Below, one piece after another: positions 8,457 to 17,041 of a DNA stretch of 46,158 bases. Made by a program: the position numbers and the translations under genes. Below the pieces are notes generated by a model, which made no database searches, was not told the DNA's origin, and saw only the letters and a program-made list of their open reading frames with translations. Position 1 is the stretch's first letter; each line of letters opens with the position of its first letter. The DNA is from Halobacteriovoraceae bacterium (GTDB lineage: Bacteria > Bdellovibrionota > Bacteriovoracia > Bacteriovoracales > Bacteriovoracaceae), in assembly GCA_018646195.1 (NCBI GenBank), contig JABGVH010000170.1:1-46158 (forward strand), read 5' to 3'.

Positions 8457-9900
8457 AAGTCCATGAGTAAGACCCATCAGGATTATCTTTTACCACCACG
8501 CCAGCAGAGCTGAGTTTATCGCGAAGCTCATCTGCCTTGGCCCAGTCTTTTGTATTTCGAGCTTCTTTCCTGGCAATTATTAAGGCATCTATATCTTGAT
8601 CAGTAAGCTGTTCACTACCTGAATCACCTTGAAAGGCCTTCCTCGCCATATTTACTTGCCCAAGAATATCTTCAATATCTTCATGTACTAGACCTGTGGC
8701 GGCTTGAGTAAAGCTTGTTACTTCTCTAATCGCCTCTAAAACCTCTAAGGTAGGCCCATCTGTTGAAAATTCTCTATTAAAAGTACGGATCATAGTAAAA
8801 AAACTGGCCAGGGCACCGGGAAGATTGAAATCGTTGGCCAATTCGTCTTTCATCTTAGGAATTAACTCATTTATTTCAGAAATATTAATTTCCTTTTTTC
8901 CAACCTTTACTTCTTTTAGCCTTTTATAAAAAAGATGGATACGTTCTACATCATTGATCGCCCTATCGACTACTTCTTGAGTCCAAAGCATGGGGGATCG
9001 ATAATGGACTGAAGAAACCAAATGTCTTAGAATTTTTCCACCATAGGTTTCTACAAAACTTCTAATTGTTACAACATTTCCTAAGGATTTAGACATTTTG
9101 GCATTACCAAAATTTATAAACTCATGGTGCACCCAATGATTAGAAAAGGTACAGCCATTTGCCGCTTCGCTTTGAGCAATTTCATTTTCATGATGAGGAA
9201 ACATTAAATCAATGCCTCCATGATGAATATCAAAAGTATCCCCAAGAAATTTTTTGCTCATTGCAGAGCACTCGATATGCCAACCAGGTCGACCTTTTCC
9301 CCAGGGAGAATCCCATGAAGGCTCCCCTTCTTTTGCTGGCTTCCAAAGCACAAAATCAGAGGGATTCTTTTTATGCCCTTCGACCTCTACCCTAATCCCA
9401 TGCTGCAAACTATCTAGATCTTTTTTAGAAAGTTTTCCATAGTCCTTAAACTTTGGAACTTCGTAGAGAACTTCTCCATCAACTTCATATGCGAAGCCTT
9501 TCTCAATTAAGGTCTCCACCATTGAAATAATCTCAGGCATCGTCTCAGAAACCTTAGGAGTAACATCCGCGGGTAGCATTCCAAGAGAATCCATATCTTG
9601 AATACACTCGTCAACAAAACGCGCCGAGTGCTCTAAAGCACTAACGCCTAGTTCATTTGCTCGATTTATAATCTGATCATCAACGTCTGTGAAGTTTCTA
9701 ACAAAGGTGACTTTGTAACCCAGACATTCGAATATACGGTGAATTAAATCTCCTACGACTAGTGCTCTGCCATTTCCAACATGAAGGAAGTCATAGGTTG
9801 TGGGACCGCAAGAATAAAATTTAACCTCACCCTCGCTGATTGGCTTCAAAGCTTCTTTAGAACGTGTGAGATTATTGAATACTTTTACTTCCTGCACCAT
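8449..9900 (-). CDS. cysS: Cysteinyl-tRNA synthetase
   Basis: Class I synthetase charging tRNA-Cys, 483 residues. The HIGH motif appears as HVGNGR in PTTYDFLHVGNGR, and the KMSKS loop is exact (AKMSKSLGN). Zinc ligands are visible: Cys in FYSCGPT, Cys in HIECSAM and His in HHGGIDLMFPHHENE. The C-terminal anticodon-binding region is complete, ending with the RNTKDWAKADELRDKL helix typical of the family. The ATG at 9900 follows a strong GGAGGAG ribosome site. A terminator separates it from carD upstream, so it probably has its own promoter. Confidence 0.97.
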   Translation of the reverse strand: MVQEVKVFNNLTRSKEALKPISEGEVKFYSCGPTTYDFLHVGNGRALVVGDLIHRIFECLGYKVTFVRNFTDVDDQIINRANELGVSALEHSARFVDECIQDMDSLGMLPADVTPKVSETMPEIISMVETLIEKGFAYEVDGEVLYEVPKFKDYGKLSKKDLDSLQHGIRVEVEGHKKNPSDFVLWKPAKEGEPSWDSPWGKGRPGWHIECSAMSKKFLGDTFDIHHGGIDLMFPHHENEIAQSEAANGCTFSNHWVHHEFINFGNAKMSKSLGNVVTIRSFVETYGGKILRHLVSSVHYRSPMLWTQEVVDRAINDVERIHLFYKRLKEVKVGKKEINISEINELIPKMKDELANDFNLPGALASFFTMIRTFNREFSTDGPTLEVLEAIREVTSFTQAATGLVHEDIEDILGQVNMARKAFQGDSGSEQLTDQDIDALIIARKEARNTKDWAKADELRDKLSSAGVVVKDNPDGSYSWTFK

Positions 9901-9950
9901 AGCTCCTCCGTAGGGCTATTTATCACTCTAACTCAAAATGCTCCATAGAC

Positions 9951-9981
9951 AAGAAAAAAAAGGCCAGCTTGGTGCTGGCCT
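9951..9981 (-). terminator. Intrinsic terminator downstream of carD
   Basis: Perfect 8-bp stem AGGCCAGC/GCTGGCCT (9961-9968 with 9974-9981), a 5-base loop, then a T-tract on the minus strand (aagaaaaaaa in the plus sequence at 9951-9960). It lies between the end of carD and the start of cysS. Confidence 0.85.
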
Positions 9982-10007
9982 GACTTATCAATTGATTTTA
10001 ATTCTAT

Positions 10008-10484
10008 TTATTCGCCGAAGTACGAATCGATTTGGGTCTTTATTGCAGTACTTTCACCACCGCCAGATAATGAAATTTCTTGGCTTAAAAGGTCCCGGCA
10101 TTGGTCCAGCATCTTCTTTTCTCCAAAGCTCAAATTTTTCTTAGTTTTAAGAAGAAAGAGTGCTCTTAGAACTTCCGCAATCTCTAATAGTGAACCAGTT
10201 TTAATCTTCGCCATATACTCTCTATAACGACGATTCCAGGTTGAATTATCAATCTTAACTTCATGGTCATTAAGAAGACTATAGACATCAGTCACTTCTT
10301 TTTCACCAACAAGACCGCGAATACCATGCTCAGAATCCGTAGGCACCATGACCTTCATGCCATTGGCTATCACTTGAATAATATAAAAAGACTTAGTCAC
10401 TTCACCAAGCTCTCGGTCTTCTACGCCTAAAATATGCCCAACACCATGGCCCGGACAGACTGCGTAATCGCCAATTTCAAACAC
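10008..10484 (-). CDS. carD: CarD/CdnL-family RNA polymerase-binding regulator
   Basis: The N-terminal RNAP-interacting domain is clear: FEIGDYAVCPGHGVGHILGVEDREL, a Tudor-like fold that binds the polymerase beta subunit and stabilises the open complex. The helical C-terminal domain follows (NRRYREYMAKIK, then AEVLRALFLL), ending in QIDSYFGE. The right start is GTG at 10484, giving 158 residues. A GGAGG ribosome site lies 7 bases upstream, and the in-frame codons further upstream do not look like this family. A good sigma-70 promoter is at 10527-10555, leaving a leader of about 35 bases. In myxobacteria and mycobacteria relatives are essential activators of rRNA and housekeeping promoters. 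Confidence 0.94.
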   Translation of the reverse strand: MFEIGDYAVCPGHGVGHILGVEDRELGEVTKSFYIIQVIANGMKVMVPTDSEHGIRGLVGEKEVTDVYSLLNDHEVKIDNSTWNRRYREYMAKIKTGSLLEIAEVLRALFLLKTKKNLSFGEKKMLDQCRDLLSQEISLSGGGESTAIKTQIDSYFGE

Positions 10485-10526
10485 TAGTAACCTCCGTATT
10501 GTCGTTGGGCCCGTGAGCCCGTGCTT

Positions 10527-10555
10527 TTTATACTGCAAAGCGTCTATTTTATCAA
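10527..10555 (-). promoter_or_regulatory. carD promoter TTGATA-17-TATAAA
   Basis: On the minus strand the -35 TTGATA lies at 10550-10555 and the -10 TATAAA at 10527-10532, with an ideal 17-base spacer. It is placed correctly for the GTG start at 10484 and its GGAGG ribosome site. Confidence 0.7.
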
Positions 10556-10669
10556 TAGCTGTTGTAAATTCTACAGCGCACTTGTACCACAATCGAGGGA
10601 CTTCTTCTAGTAATTACAAAGGCTTGGCTTGTTTTTTGATTTTGCCGAACCCAAGGCAAATAAGCTAGA

Positions 10670-10709
10670 CTCCGGCGTCCCCAAAAATAAATTTATTTAA
10701 TCGCCGGAG
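10670..10709 (+). promoter_or_regulatory. Leader hairpin that pairs away the ribosome-binding site
   Basis: CTCCGGCG (10670-10677) is perfectly complementary to CGCCGGAG (10702-10709), and the second arm contains the GGAG ribosome site 5 bases before the ATG at 10715. The loop holds a 14-base AT palindrome (aaataaatttattt). If the left arm is transcribed, translation would be blocked until the stem opens. A possible -10 TAGACT (10666-10671) overlaps the left arm; if that is the true promoter, the repeat is more likely a DNA operator. Confidence 0.5.
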
Positions 10710-10714
10710 AATTT

Positions 10715-11221
10715 ATGAAGAGACTATTGCTCACTACCTTAACACTTGCCCTATTTAATACCTTGATGGCGTCTGAAACTCGCCTGGCCACCGTCCGGAA
10801 CAATGACCCGTCTGACACCTACACCTATGTTTTGATGCTTGAGACTGATCAAAACCAGAATATAATCCGCCTCCATAAGGACGCCATGATTGCTGGCGAA
10901 AATACCATCGTGGAACGCAAGACATTTGAAATTTCAAAAGTTGCCCAAGGCTTTGTTATAGATCATAGAAAAGGACGCGATATCATTAAGCTAAGCAGTC
11001 AGAACTTTGCGCCTCATAATGGTGGGCACCTCAAAGTCTCCTACCTTTATAGTGGTATTTCTGGAAAGTATCGTTCTAAAACAATCGAGCTGGTCTACAA
11101 TCAAGATACTTGGGAACTAGTCTCAGAAGAGCAAGAGCGCATCAATTCAATGTATTTCGAAGTCCGCAAAAAACCCATTATTGGAATAATTGGCATTAAG
11201 AATGTCTATTTTAACCGTTAG
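10715..11221 (+). CDS. Exported protein of unknown function
   Basis: The 168-residue product has a signal peptide: MKRLL, a hydrophobic core (TTLTLALFNTL) and an MAS cleavage site near residue 20. The mature part is strand-rich and soluble, with no cysteine (RLATVRNNDPSDTYTYVLML, then DIIKLSSQNFAPHNGGHLKV), ending in GIIGIKNVYFNR. No known domain is recognised. It stands alone between the divergent carD and a bidirectional terminator, so it is monocistronic. The leader hairpin that covers its ribosome site hints at translational control. Confidence 0.75.
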   Translation: MKRLLLTTLTLALFNTLMASETRLATVRNNDPSDTYTYVLMLETDQNQNIIRLHKDAMIAGENTIVERKTFEISKVAQGFVIDHRKGRDIIKLSSQNFAPHNGGHLKVSYLYSGISGKYRSKTIELVYNQDTWELVSEEQERINSMYFEVRKKPIIGIIGIKNVYFNR

Positions 11222-11231
11222 TGACCATTTA

Positions 11232-11262
11232 ATAAAAAAACCCAGCATTGCTGGGTTCTTTA
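11232..11262. terminator. Bidirectional intrinsic terminator between the exported-protein gene and ndk
   Basis: Perfect stem AACCCAGC/GCTGGGTT (11239-11246 with 11250-11257) and a 3-base loop. The minus-strand side continues into seven T residues, a strong terminator for sucC-sucD-ndk. The plus side reads TTCTTTAATA, a weaker T-tract for the upstream exported-protein gene. Confidence 0.85.
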
Positions 11263-11293
11263 ATACTTCAATATAATAAAAATCAAATTTTAA

Positions 11294-11716
11294 TTAAAAT
11301 CTACCGTGTACATCGTTCTTGTCGAAAAAATAATTAATTTCTCTTTCGGCTGAGGTGTTGGAATCTGATCCATGTACTGCATTTGCTTCTAAAGATTTCG
11401 CATACAGCTTTCTAAGCGTCCCCTCTTCTGCTTCTGCAGGATTTGTGGCGCCCATAATGTCTCGATTTCTTTGAACTGCATTTTCGCCTTCAAGCACTAA
11501 AAGTAGAACCGGCCCAGAGGTCATAAAGCCCACAAGTGAACCAAAGAATGGTCTCTCTTTATGTTCTATATAAAAGCCTTCGGCTTTCTCTTTAGATAGC
11601 CCCACTAATTTTGCAGCGGCAATTCTAAGACCTTCTTTTTCAAAACGAGCAATAATATTACCAACATTATTGTCTTCAACAGCATTTGGTTTAACAATAC
11701 TTAATGTTCTTTCCAT
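11294..11716 (-). CDS. ndk: Nucleoside diphosphate kinase
   Basis: Transfers the gamma-phosphate from ATP to other NDPs through a phosphohistidine. The 140-residue length is standard. Visible: the [13 protein letters not shown] start, the [19 protein letters not shown] helix-loop, [12 protein letters not shown], and the active-site His in NAVHGSDS. The ATG has an AGGAG ribosome site 7 bases upstream. It is the last gene of the sucC-sucD-ndk unit, 38 bases after sucD, an arrangement seen in several Proteobacteria, and it ends at the terminator near 11250. Confidence 0.97.
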   Translation of the reverse strand: MERTLSIVKPNAVEDNNVGNIIARFEKEGLRIAAAKLVGLSKEKAEGFYIEHKERPFFGSLVGFMTSGPVLLLVLEGENAVQRNRDIMGATNPAEAEEGTLRKLYAKSLEANAVHGSDSNTSAEREINYFFDKNDVHGRF

Positions 11717-11754
11717 AACTAACTCCTACTTTTCACATTTCTAGATTAACGGTT

Positions 11755-12633
11755 TTATAATTTTTCTTTTAAGGCCTGTTCCATCTTCTCTCCTAACTCT
11801 GCAGGAGAGCGAGCAACAGTTACCCCACACTCTTCTAATATTTTAAACTTTGACTCTGCTGTATCATCTCCTCCGGAGATAATTGCTCCCGCGTGTCCCA
11901 TTCGTTTACCTGGAGGCGCTGATGCTCCTGCGATAAATGAGACTACTGGCTTAGACATATTTTTCTGGATCCAGCGAGCAGCATCTGTTTCTGCGCTACC
12001 TCCAATTTCACCAATCATAATCACAGCATCTGTATCAGGATCTTTCTCAAAAAGCTCCAGCATATCAATAAAGTCTGTTCCATTTACAGGGTCACCGCCA
12101 ATTCCAATACAGGTTGATTGACCAATTTCCCTTTGAGTAAGTTGAAAAACCGCCTCGTAAGTTAAAGTACCTGAGCGAGAAATTACTCCGACTTTACCTG
12201 GCATATGAATATGTCCTGGCATAATTCCAATTTTACATTCTCCAGGAGTGATAATTCCTGGGCAATTTGGACCAATTAAGCGAGAACTGCTTCCTTTAAG
12301 AGCTGACTTTACTTTCACCATGTCGTTAATTGGAATGCCTTCGGTAATCCCAACAATCAATGGAATTTCGCAATCAATACATTCTAGAATTGAATCGGCA
12401 GCAAATGGCGGAGGTACAAATATCATCGCTGCATTTGCCCCTGTTTTTTTAACGGCTTCAGCAATAGTGTTAAATACAGGAAAACCTTCGTGAACTGTTC
12501 CACCCTTTCCAGGAGTAACGCCTCCAACAAAGTTAGTTCCATAATCACGAGACTGTAGAGAGTGAAAGGTTCCCTGTTTTCCGGTAAAGCCTACTGTGAG
12601 CAACTTTGTTTCGCGTCCAACTAAAATGGCCAT
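11755..12633 (-). CDS. sucD: Succinyl-CoA synthetase alpha subunit
   Basis: Alpha subunit of the TCA-cycle enzyme interconverting succinyl-CoA and succinate with formation of ATP or GTP. It carries the CoA-binding Rossmann half ([13 protein letters not shown], then GGVTPGKGG) and the ligase half with the phosphorylated histidine in [11 protein letters not shown]. Also visible: [11 protein letters not shown] and [11 protein letters not shown]. It starts directly after sucC, with a CGGGCAGGAGG-type ribosome site inside the end of sucC. At 292 residues it is full length. Confidence 0.97.
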   Translation of the reverse strand: MAILVGRETKLLTVGFTGKQGTFHSLQSRDYGTNFVGGVTPGKGGTVHEGFPVFNTIAEAVKKTGANAAMIFVPPPFAADSILECIDCEIPLIVGITEGIPINDMVKVKSALKGSSSRLIGPNCPGIITPGECKIGIMPGHIHMPGKVGVISRSGTLTYEAVFQLTQREIGQSTCIGIGGDPVNGTDFIDMLELFEKDPDTDAVIMIGEIGGSAETDAARWIQKNMSKPVVSFIAGASAPPGKRMGHAGAIISGGDDTAESKFKILEECGVTVARSPAELGEKMEQALKEKL

Positions 12634-13809
12634 TTAAACCTCCTGCCCGCTAGCGGCAGCAACCGCTTTCTTGGCAGCATCACCTAAGTCATCTGCTGCA
12701 ATTATTTTTAAATCTGATTCTTTTAAAATCTTTTTACCTAGAGCAACATTAGTTCCCTCTAAGCGGACAATCAGCGGTACTTCTATACCAAGGCTTTTAG
12801 CTGCACCAACAACTCCCTCGGCAATAATGTCACACTTCATAATCCCACCGAAAATATTCACCAAGATGGCCTTGACATTTTCATCCGATAAAATAATTTC
12901 GAATGCTTTTTCAACCGCTTCTTTAGTAGCCGAACCGCCTACATCAAGGAAGTTGGCTGGCGAGCCTCCTTCTAATTGAATAATATCCATGGTTCCCATA
13001 GCAAGCCCGGCGCCATTTACAAGACAACCGATATTTCCATCGAGAGGAATATAAGATAGTCCATATTGAGAAGCTTCAACTTCTTTAACCGACTCCTCAT
13101 TTGGATCTCTTAGTTCCTGAAGTTCAGGATGTCTGTATAAGGCATTACTATCAAAATTCAGTTTTGCATCTAGCGCTAAAACATCGCCTGCCTTTGTTGT
13201 CACTAATGGATTGATCTCTGCTGTTGTGCAATCACATTCCATGTAAAGTTTATAAAGGCTTTCAAAAAAGACCGAAGCCTTCTTAATCATTTCCTTATCT
13301 TTTAACCCAATTCCATAAGCAAGCTTACGTCCCATGAATGGCGTAAAGCCTGTGGCCGGGTCTACTGCAACTTTTATAATTTTTTCTGGGGATTCTTCCG
13401 CTACTTTTTCAATCTCTACTCCACCCTCGGATGAGGCCATGAAGGTAACTTTACTTTTTGTGCGGTCTAGAACGACGCCTAGGTAATATTCGTGCTCAAT
13501 TTCACAGCCTTCTTCAACGAAAAGAGTTTTAACTTCTTTTCCTTCAGGACCTGTCTGATGCGTTACAAGAGTTTTTCCTAAGATTTCATTTGCGTGGGCC
13601 TTTACTTCATCTAGAGATTTCGCAAGTTTTACTCCACCGGCTTTTCCTCTTCCCCCCGCATGAATCTGAGCCTTTACAACCCAAACGCTTCCGCCAAGTT
13701 CTTTTGCGCCTGCGACGGCCTCATCGACCGTTTTTGCAACACGCCCGTTTAAAACATTAATGCCATATTTACGCATTAAATCTTTGGCCTGGTATTCGTG
13801 AATATTCAT
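12634..13809 (-). CDS. sucC: Succinyl-CoA synthetase beta subunit
   Basis: ATP-grasp subunit that binds nucleotide and succinate. It opens with [17 protein letters not shown], the family signature start, followed by [17 protein letters not shown] for nucleotide binding. The C-terminal half carries [17 protein letters not shown] and [15 protein letters not shown], the latter contacting the phosphohistidine of SucD. Its 391 residues are typical. The ATG at 13809 follows GGGAGAAGCGG. This is the first gene of sucC-sucD-ndk; no convincing promoter was identified in the 175 bases upstream. Confidence 0.97.
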   Translation of the reverse strand: MNIHEYQAKDLMRKYGINVLNGRVAKTVDEAVAGAKELGGSVWVVKAQIHAGGRGKAGGVKLAKSLDEVKAHANEILGKTLVTHQTGPEGKEVKTLFVEEGCEIEHEYYLGVVLDRTKSKVTFMASSEGGVEIEKVAEESPEKIIKVAVDPATGFTPFMGRKLAYGIGLKDKEMIKKASVFFESLYKLYMECDCTTAEINPLVTTKAGDVLALDAKLNFDSNALYRHPELQELRDPNEESVKEVEASQYGLSYIPLDGNIGCLVNGAGLAMGTMDIIQLEGGSPANFLDVGGSATKEAVEKAFEIILSDENVKAILVNIFGGIMKCDIIAEGVVGAAKSLGIEVPLIVRLEGTNVALGKKILKESDLKIIAADDLGDAAKKAVAAASGQEV

Positions 13810-13984
13810 CCGCTTCTCCCTGGGACATCCAGAACTATTGATTTTTTAAGGTGTTCAAAAGTTCCCTCATAATAATGGGTGCCAATGCATCATACTAGGA
13901 GCGATGCCCAATAAGAGCTTGATTTTTTTACTGAATTAGGGAAATATTACTCAGCTTATAAAAACTTAAACACATTCTATTATT

Positions 13985-14866
13985 ATGCCTAGCAATACTA
14001 CCCATTTCCTCTTAGAACCTGCACAATTTCGCCTTGATGGAGGTGCAATGTTTGGGATCATACCTAAGCCACTTTGGAGTAAAGTCGCTCCTGCAGACTC
14101 ACAAAACCGCATCCAATTGGCCCTCCGCCTGTGGTTGATAAAAACTAATAAACAAATAATCTTGGTAGATACTGGTATTGGTGATTATCATCCCGAAAAA
14201 TTTAATCAAATGTTTGATGTTAAAACAAATCAAAATCCCCTTAAGGAATCTTTAAACTCTCTGGGACTATCCCCCAATGATGTGACTGACTTAGTACTTT
14301 CACATTTCCATTTTGATCATATTGGAGGAATCGCTACCATCGAAAATGGTAACGTTTTGCCTGTCCTACCCAATGCAAAAATTTATTATCATGAGGAACA
14401 TTACCAGCATGCACTTAATCCTACTCAGAGAGATGCGGGCTCTTTTCAAAAAAAATATTTTGAACCAGTAATGGATTATTACCGCCAAAAAAATTTATTG
14501 ATTCCAATCAATGGAGAAGATGGAAAAATCTTAGATTACGAAGGGGGAACATTAAATTTCACCTGTAGCCATGGTCACACACCATTTCTAATGCATCCTT
14601 TTAATGACAAATATATTTATCTAACTGATATTCTTCCCACAAGTAATCATATAAAAATTCCTTGGGTAATGGGATACGATCTACGCCCGGCCCAGAGCAC
14701 TATTGATAAAAAAAGAATTTTAGAACTAACCTATCATAAAAAACTTATTGCTATCTTTGAGCATGACCCTGATTTCTGGGGTGCAAGTGTTGAGCGATGC
14801 TCAAAGAAAGGTTTTATTCCAAAAGAAAAATTCCCGGTACAGGAATTGAATGGCTACCAAATTTAA
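13985..14866 (+). CDS. MBL-fold metallohydrolase
   Basis: Metallo-beta-lactamase superfamily hydrolase of 293 residues. The zinc motif is complete: LSHFHFDHIGG, then a later His in CSHGHTPFLM, an Asp in YLTDILP, and a final His in IFEHDPDFWG. The start FRLDGGAMFGIIPKPLW is typical of the quorum-quenching-lactonase / YtnP-like group, but the substrate cannot be told from sequence. No signal peptide. The ATG has no ribosome site, and no promoter was placed exactly, so initiation here is unclear. It is convergent with the GYF_2 gene, with a 4-base gap. Confidence 0.85.
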   Translation: MPSNTTHFLLEPAQFRLDGGAMFGIIPKPLWSKVAPADSQNRIQLALRLWLIKTNKQIILVDTGIGDYHPEKFNQMFDVKTNQNPLKESLNSLGLSPNDVTDLVLSHFHFDHIGGIATIENGNVLPVLPNAKIYYHEEHYQHALNPTQRDAGSFQKKYFEPVMDYYRQKNLLIPINGEDGKILDYEGGTLNFTCSHGHTPFLMHPFNDKYIYLTDILPTSNHIKIPWVMGYDLRPAQSTIDKKRILELTYHKKLIAIFEHDPDFWGASVERCSKKGFIPKEKFPVQELNGYQI

Positions 14867-14870
14867 CAGA

Positions 14871-16721
14871 TTAAAAAACGAAGTTTTCGATTTCTTCTTC
14901 AATTTCTTTTATTCGGATTTTGCCTAGTTCGTTTAAGGTATTAAACTGGCTTTCAAGTGAATTCAAAATTTTATTGCGGTCTTTTTGCCGCAATTTCTTC
15001 TTATCTCTTACAGAAGACGCTAATTCAGAAATCACAACTCCTATCTGTTTGCCATAAGTGACGACTTTTCCATATCTTAAAGAAAGGTCGTGATCAGCCT
15101 CAACCAAAGAGACCTGAATTTTGTGATTGTTTAAAACGATTCCTTGTAGAATTGGACTAACTTCAAGGCCATAACGGCGTTCAAATTTTTCTATATCCTT
15201 TCCTATCACTGCTTCTAATAACATTTTCTTAAAAAGGTTTTTGGTTGTATTCGCCAGGCTATCGAGCGTGCGATACTTTTCAAGTAGGTCTCTGACCGGA
15301 CGCAATCTTTTTTCTTTTTTATTTATCTTATATTCTTTTAATTTAGCAAAAAAATCATCATCGCTACCTGGATAGAAAAGTAATGACCCCCTCTTTTGAT
15401 ATTTCTTTTTTGAGGCCTTAACCCAGTCCCAATCTTTAGCTAAATCTGTCTCTTTAAGAAACCGCAAGACTTTTGCTTTTTGACCCGTCTGATAGGCCGT
15501 TAGCTCATACTTATAGTATCCAGGCTCTAGTCTTGGCCCCTCTACAATACTCCACTTATCAAATAATCCCCCATGATTTTCCAGCAGAGTTTTTGAAGTC
15601 ACGACAATAGGTTCACTAGTTATCACTTTTCCTCTAATAGAAGTAAGTGTTAAAAATAATGTCAATGGTCCTGCATGCCGACTGGCGACCCAAAGTTCCC
15701 CACCATTAGTCGCCACCGCCATATCGAATTCCCACTTCGAACCTCCCGTTGCAACATTTTTTAATCGCCGTTCCCACTTTGGCTTCAAGTTTATGAATAA
15801 GCGTTTTTCTTTTTCTCCCCCTTTGGAAAGAAAATAGAGGGAAGCGATTAGCCCAAAAGCGCATGCCAATCCTACTACGTATTTGAGGTAGGGGTATTTT
15901 ACAAAGGCATCATCGGGGTCTTTAACTACCAAGTTTACAAATTTTGGTTCTTCTTCTTCTTCTTCTTCTTCTTCTTCTTCGAGGTCCTCAGTTTCAATTT
16001 CCTCGGGAAATTCCTCAGCGCCCTCCTCGGGGTATGGCCCTTGCCTCTCCCGCTCCGACTCCTGCATTTCCTCTAACATCTCTTTTGGTAGAGGCGTACC
16101 TTTAGGGGGCGTTATATCTTCTACTCCCCAATCCTCACTTCCCTCTCCAAGTTCGTTGACTAATAAATTTATATTTGGATTGGTAGGCTCAAGGTTTTCT
16201 TGTTCTTCAGGCGCTTCAAAATGGGGCAGGCTATCGAGCTGTGGGGAGTCTGGAATTGGAGGTAATGGGGGTGGCCCTTCATCATTCTCTATAGCTTCTT
16301 CTACTGATTCTGAGTCCTCATTCCAAAGTCCATGTTCACTTGTTGTAATTTCTTCTACAAGTGGCAAAGCTTCTTCGTTGCTAACTAACTTCTCTTTTTC
16401 AGTCGCGGCATTCCAAACTGCAAGCGGATCTTCAAAGATCGCATCGTTCTCAATATCTGCCTTTGGCATAGAGTTAGCATCGATGCTTTCATTTGTTTCG
16501 AAGGCCTCTAGGTCCTCTACTGACTTAAAGTTAGTATCTGGAGATAATGCACCCAGTAATTCTTTCTGAGCATGAAAAGGCAGCCATTCCTGACTTCCTT
16601 CTTTCCAGAGCATAGCTGAATCATCAAGTTTGCCGCTATTAAACAGCCGCAGAATCTCTTCAACTTGGTAGGGACCTAGGTGGTGGTCCCCTTTAAAAAT
16701 AAACCATGATTTTTCGGTCAT
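14871..16721 (-). CDS. GYF_2 (DUF4339)-domain membrane protein with acidic linker
   Basis: The 616-residue protein starts with a GYF_2 domain (about residues 4-52: WFIFKGDHHLGPYQVEEILRL, then WKEGSQEWLPF). A disordered acidic, Pro-rich linker follows (about 60-265), ending in a run of 11 Glu. One membrane helix lies near residues 280-300 (VVGLACAFGLIASLYFL). About 310 residues follow it, presumably on the far side of the membrane, with a beta-rich part and a coiled C-terminal region. GYF_2 modules are thought to bind protein partners; the rest is unknown. There is no ribosome site; a promoter ends 7 bases before the ATG, which suggests a leaderless mRNA. Confidence 0.8.
   Translation of the reverse strand: MTEKSWFIFKGDHHLGPYQVEEILRLFNSGKLDDSAMLWKEGSQEWLPFHAQKELLGALSPDTNFKSVEDLEAFETNESIDANSMPKADIENDAIFEDPLAVWNAATEKEKLVSNEEALPLVEEITTSEHGLWNEDSESVEEAIENDEGPPPLPPIPDSPQLDSLPHFEAPEEQENLEPTNPNINLLVNELGEGSEDWGVEDITPPKGTPLPKEMLEEMQESERERQGPYPEEGAEEFPEEIETEDLEEEEEEEEEEEPKFVNLVVKDPDDAFVKYPYLKYVVGLACAFGLIASLYFLSKGGEKEKRLFINLKPKWERRLKNVATGGSKWEFDMAVATNGGELWVASRHAGPLTLFLTLTSIRGKVITSEPIVVTSKTLLENHGGLFDKWSIVEGPRLEPGYYKYELTAYQTGQKAKVLRFLKETDLAKDWDWVKASKKKYQKRGSLLFYPGSDDDFFAKLKEYKINKKEKRLRPVRDLLEKYRTLDSLANTTKNLFKKMLLEAVIGKDIEKFERRYGLEVSPILQGIVLNNHKIQVSLVEADHDLSLRYGKVVTYGKQIGVVISELASSVRDKKKLRQKDRNKILNSLESQFNTLNELGKIRIKEIEEEIENFVF
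15948..15980. repeat. (TTC)11 microsatellite encoding 11 Glu
   Basis: Eleven perfect TTC units on the plus strand, read as GAA on the minus strand, encode the poly-Glu run of the GYF_2 protein just before its membrane helix. Unit changes would lengthen or shorten the run without breaking the frame. Confidence 0.95.
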
Positions 16722-16728
16722 CTATATA

Positions 16729-16757
16729 ATGTTAACGTGCAACGCAAACATACTCAA
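16729..16757 (-). promoter_or_regulatory. Promoter TTGAGT-17-TAACAT, 7 nt before the GYF_2 ATG
   Basis: On the minus strand TTGAGT (16752-16757), a 17-base spacer and TAACAT (16729-16734), then 7 bases to the ATG at 16721. Each box matches 4 of 6 consensus positions. The spacing to the start codon predicts a leaderless transcript. Confidence 0.4.
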
Positions 16758-16821
16758 CTATTGAAAATTTCTAAGGATACTTAAAAAATGAAGCGCTAAA
16801 ATAAATTTTTGGGGCCAAAAG

Positions 16822-16852
16822 AAAAAAAGCCCGTTAACTTTCACTAACGGGC
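16822..16852 (-). terminator. Intrinsic terminator of the candidate small RNA
   Basis: Perfect 8-bp stem GCCCGTTA/TAACGGGC (16829-16836 with 16845-16852), an 8-base loop, then seven T residues on the minus strand. The plus side has CTTTT only, so the minus direction is favoured. Confidence 0.85.
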
Positions 16853-16916
16853 CTTTTCGAGAGACATTTGATGGAGTTGGAAAAAATCCTTTTTTCGTAG
16901 CTCCTACACACACACA
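16822..16916 (-). ncRNA. Candidate sigma-54-dependent small RNA (about 95 nt)
   Basis: Transcription from the -24/-12 promoter should begin near 16916. The predicted RNA opens with a GU repeat, then forms GGAG-CUAC-GAAAAAA-GGA-UUUUUUC-CAA-CUCC, a two-part hairpin (7-bp inner stem 16880-16896, 4-bp outer stem 16873-16876 with 16901-16904). A single-stranded part follows, and it ends in the 8-bp terminator stem and T-tract at 16822-16852. No start codon with a plausible reading frame lies inside. Family unknown; the RNA is predicted from promoter, structure and terminator only. Confidence 0.5.
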
Positions 16917-16918
16917 CA
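16906..16918. repeat. (AC)6 dinucleotide repeat
   Basis: A pure AC run on the plus strand (GT on minus). It coincides with the predicted start of the candidate small RNA, so its length would set the 5' end of that RNA. Confidence 0.9.
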
Positions 16919-16925
16919 ATAATAT

Positions 16926-16943
16926 AAGCAAGGATGGTGCCAA
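16926..16943 (-). promoter_or_regulatory. Sigma-54 (-24/-12) promoter TTGGCACC-ATCC-TTGCTT
   Basis: On the minus strand TTGGCACC then ATCC then TTGCTT matches the RpoN consensus (TGGCACG-N4-TTGCW) at nearly every position, with exactly 10 bases between the invariant GG and GC. It points at the structured region and terminator downstream. Confidence 0.65.
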
Positions 16944-17041
16944 GTTTTCATCGCGGGGCTTCATGAGCTAACCACTTAAATTTAAAAGATGTTAGGGAAT
17001 GTTAAAGGTCAACCTAATGACTGACGCAGAGAGAATCCTAG

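Larger units (their letters stand above)
16722..17041. other. 320-base intergenic region with promoters, a candidate small RNA and a terminator
   Basis: No convincing protein gene is present. Reading on the minus strand from 17041 it holds an unassigned AT-rich part, a -24/-12 promoter match (16926-16943), a GT dinucleotide repeat, two hairpins, an intrinsic terminator (near 16840) and finally the promoter of the GYF_2 gene (16729-16757). Confidence 0.7.

Noticed and set aside
10485-10592. Longer N-terminus for CarD
   Set aside because: The extra 36 codons cover the carD promoter and ribosome site and do not resemble the family.
13950-13987. Leaderless promoter for the MBL-fold gene
   Set aside because: There is no ribosome site, but the hexamer at the expected distance (CATTCT) is poor and no -35 fits at 17.
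16758-16964. Minus-strand frame of 68 residues in the large intergenic gap
   Set aside because: It runs through the -24/-12 promoter, the GT repeat and the terminator stem, and has no ribosome site.
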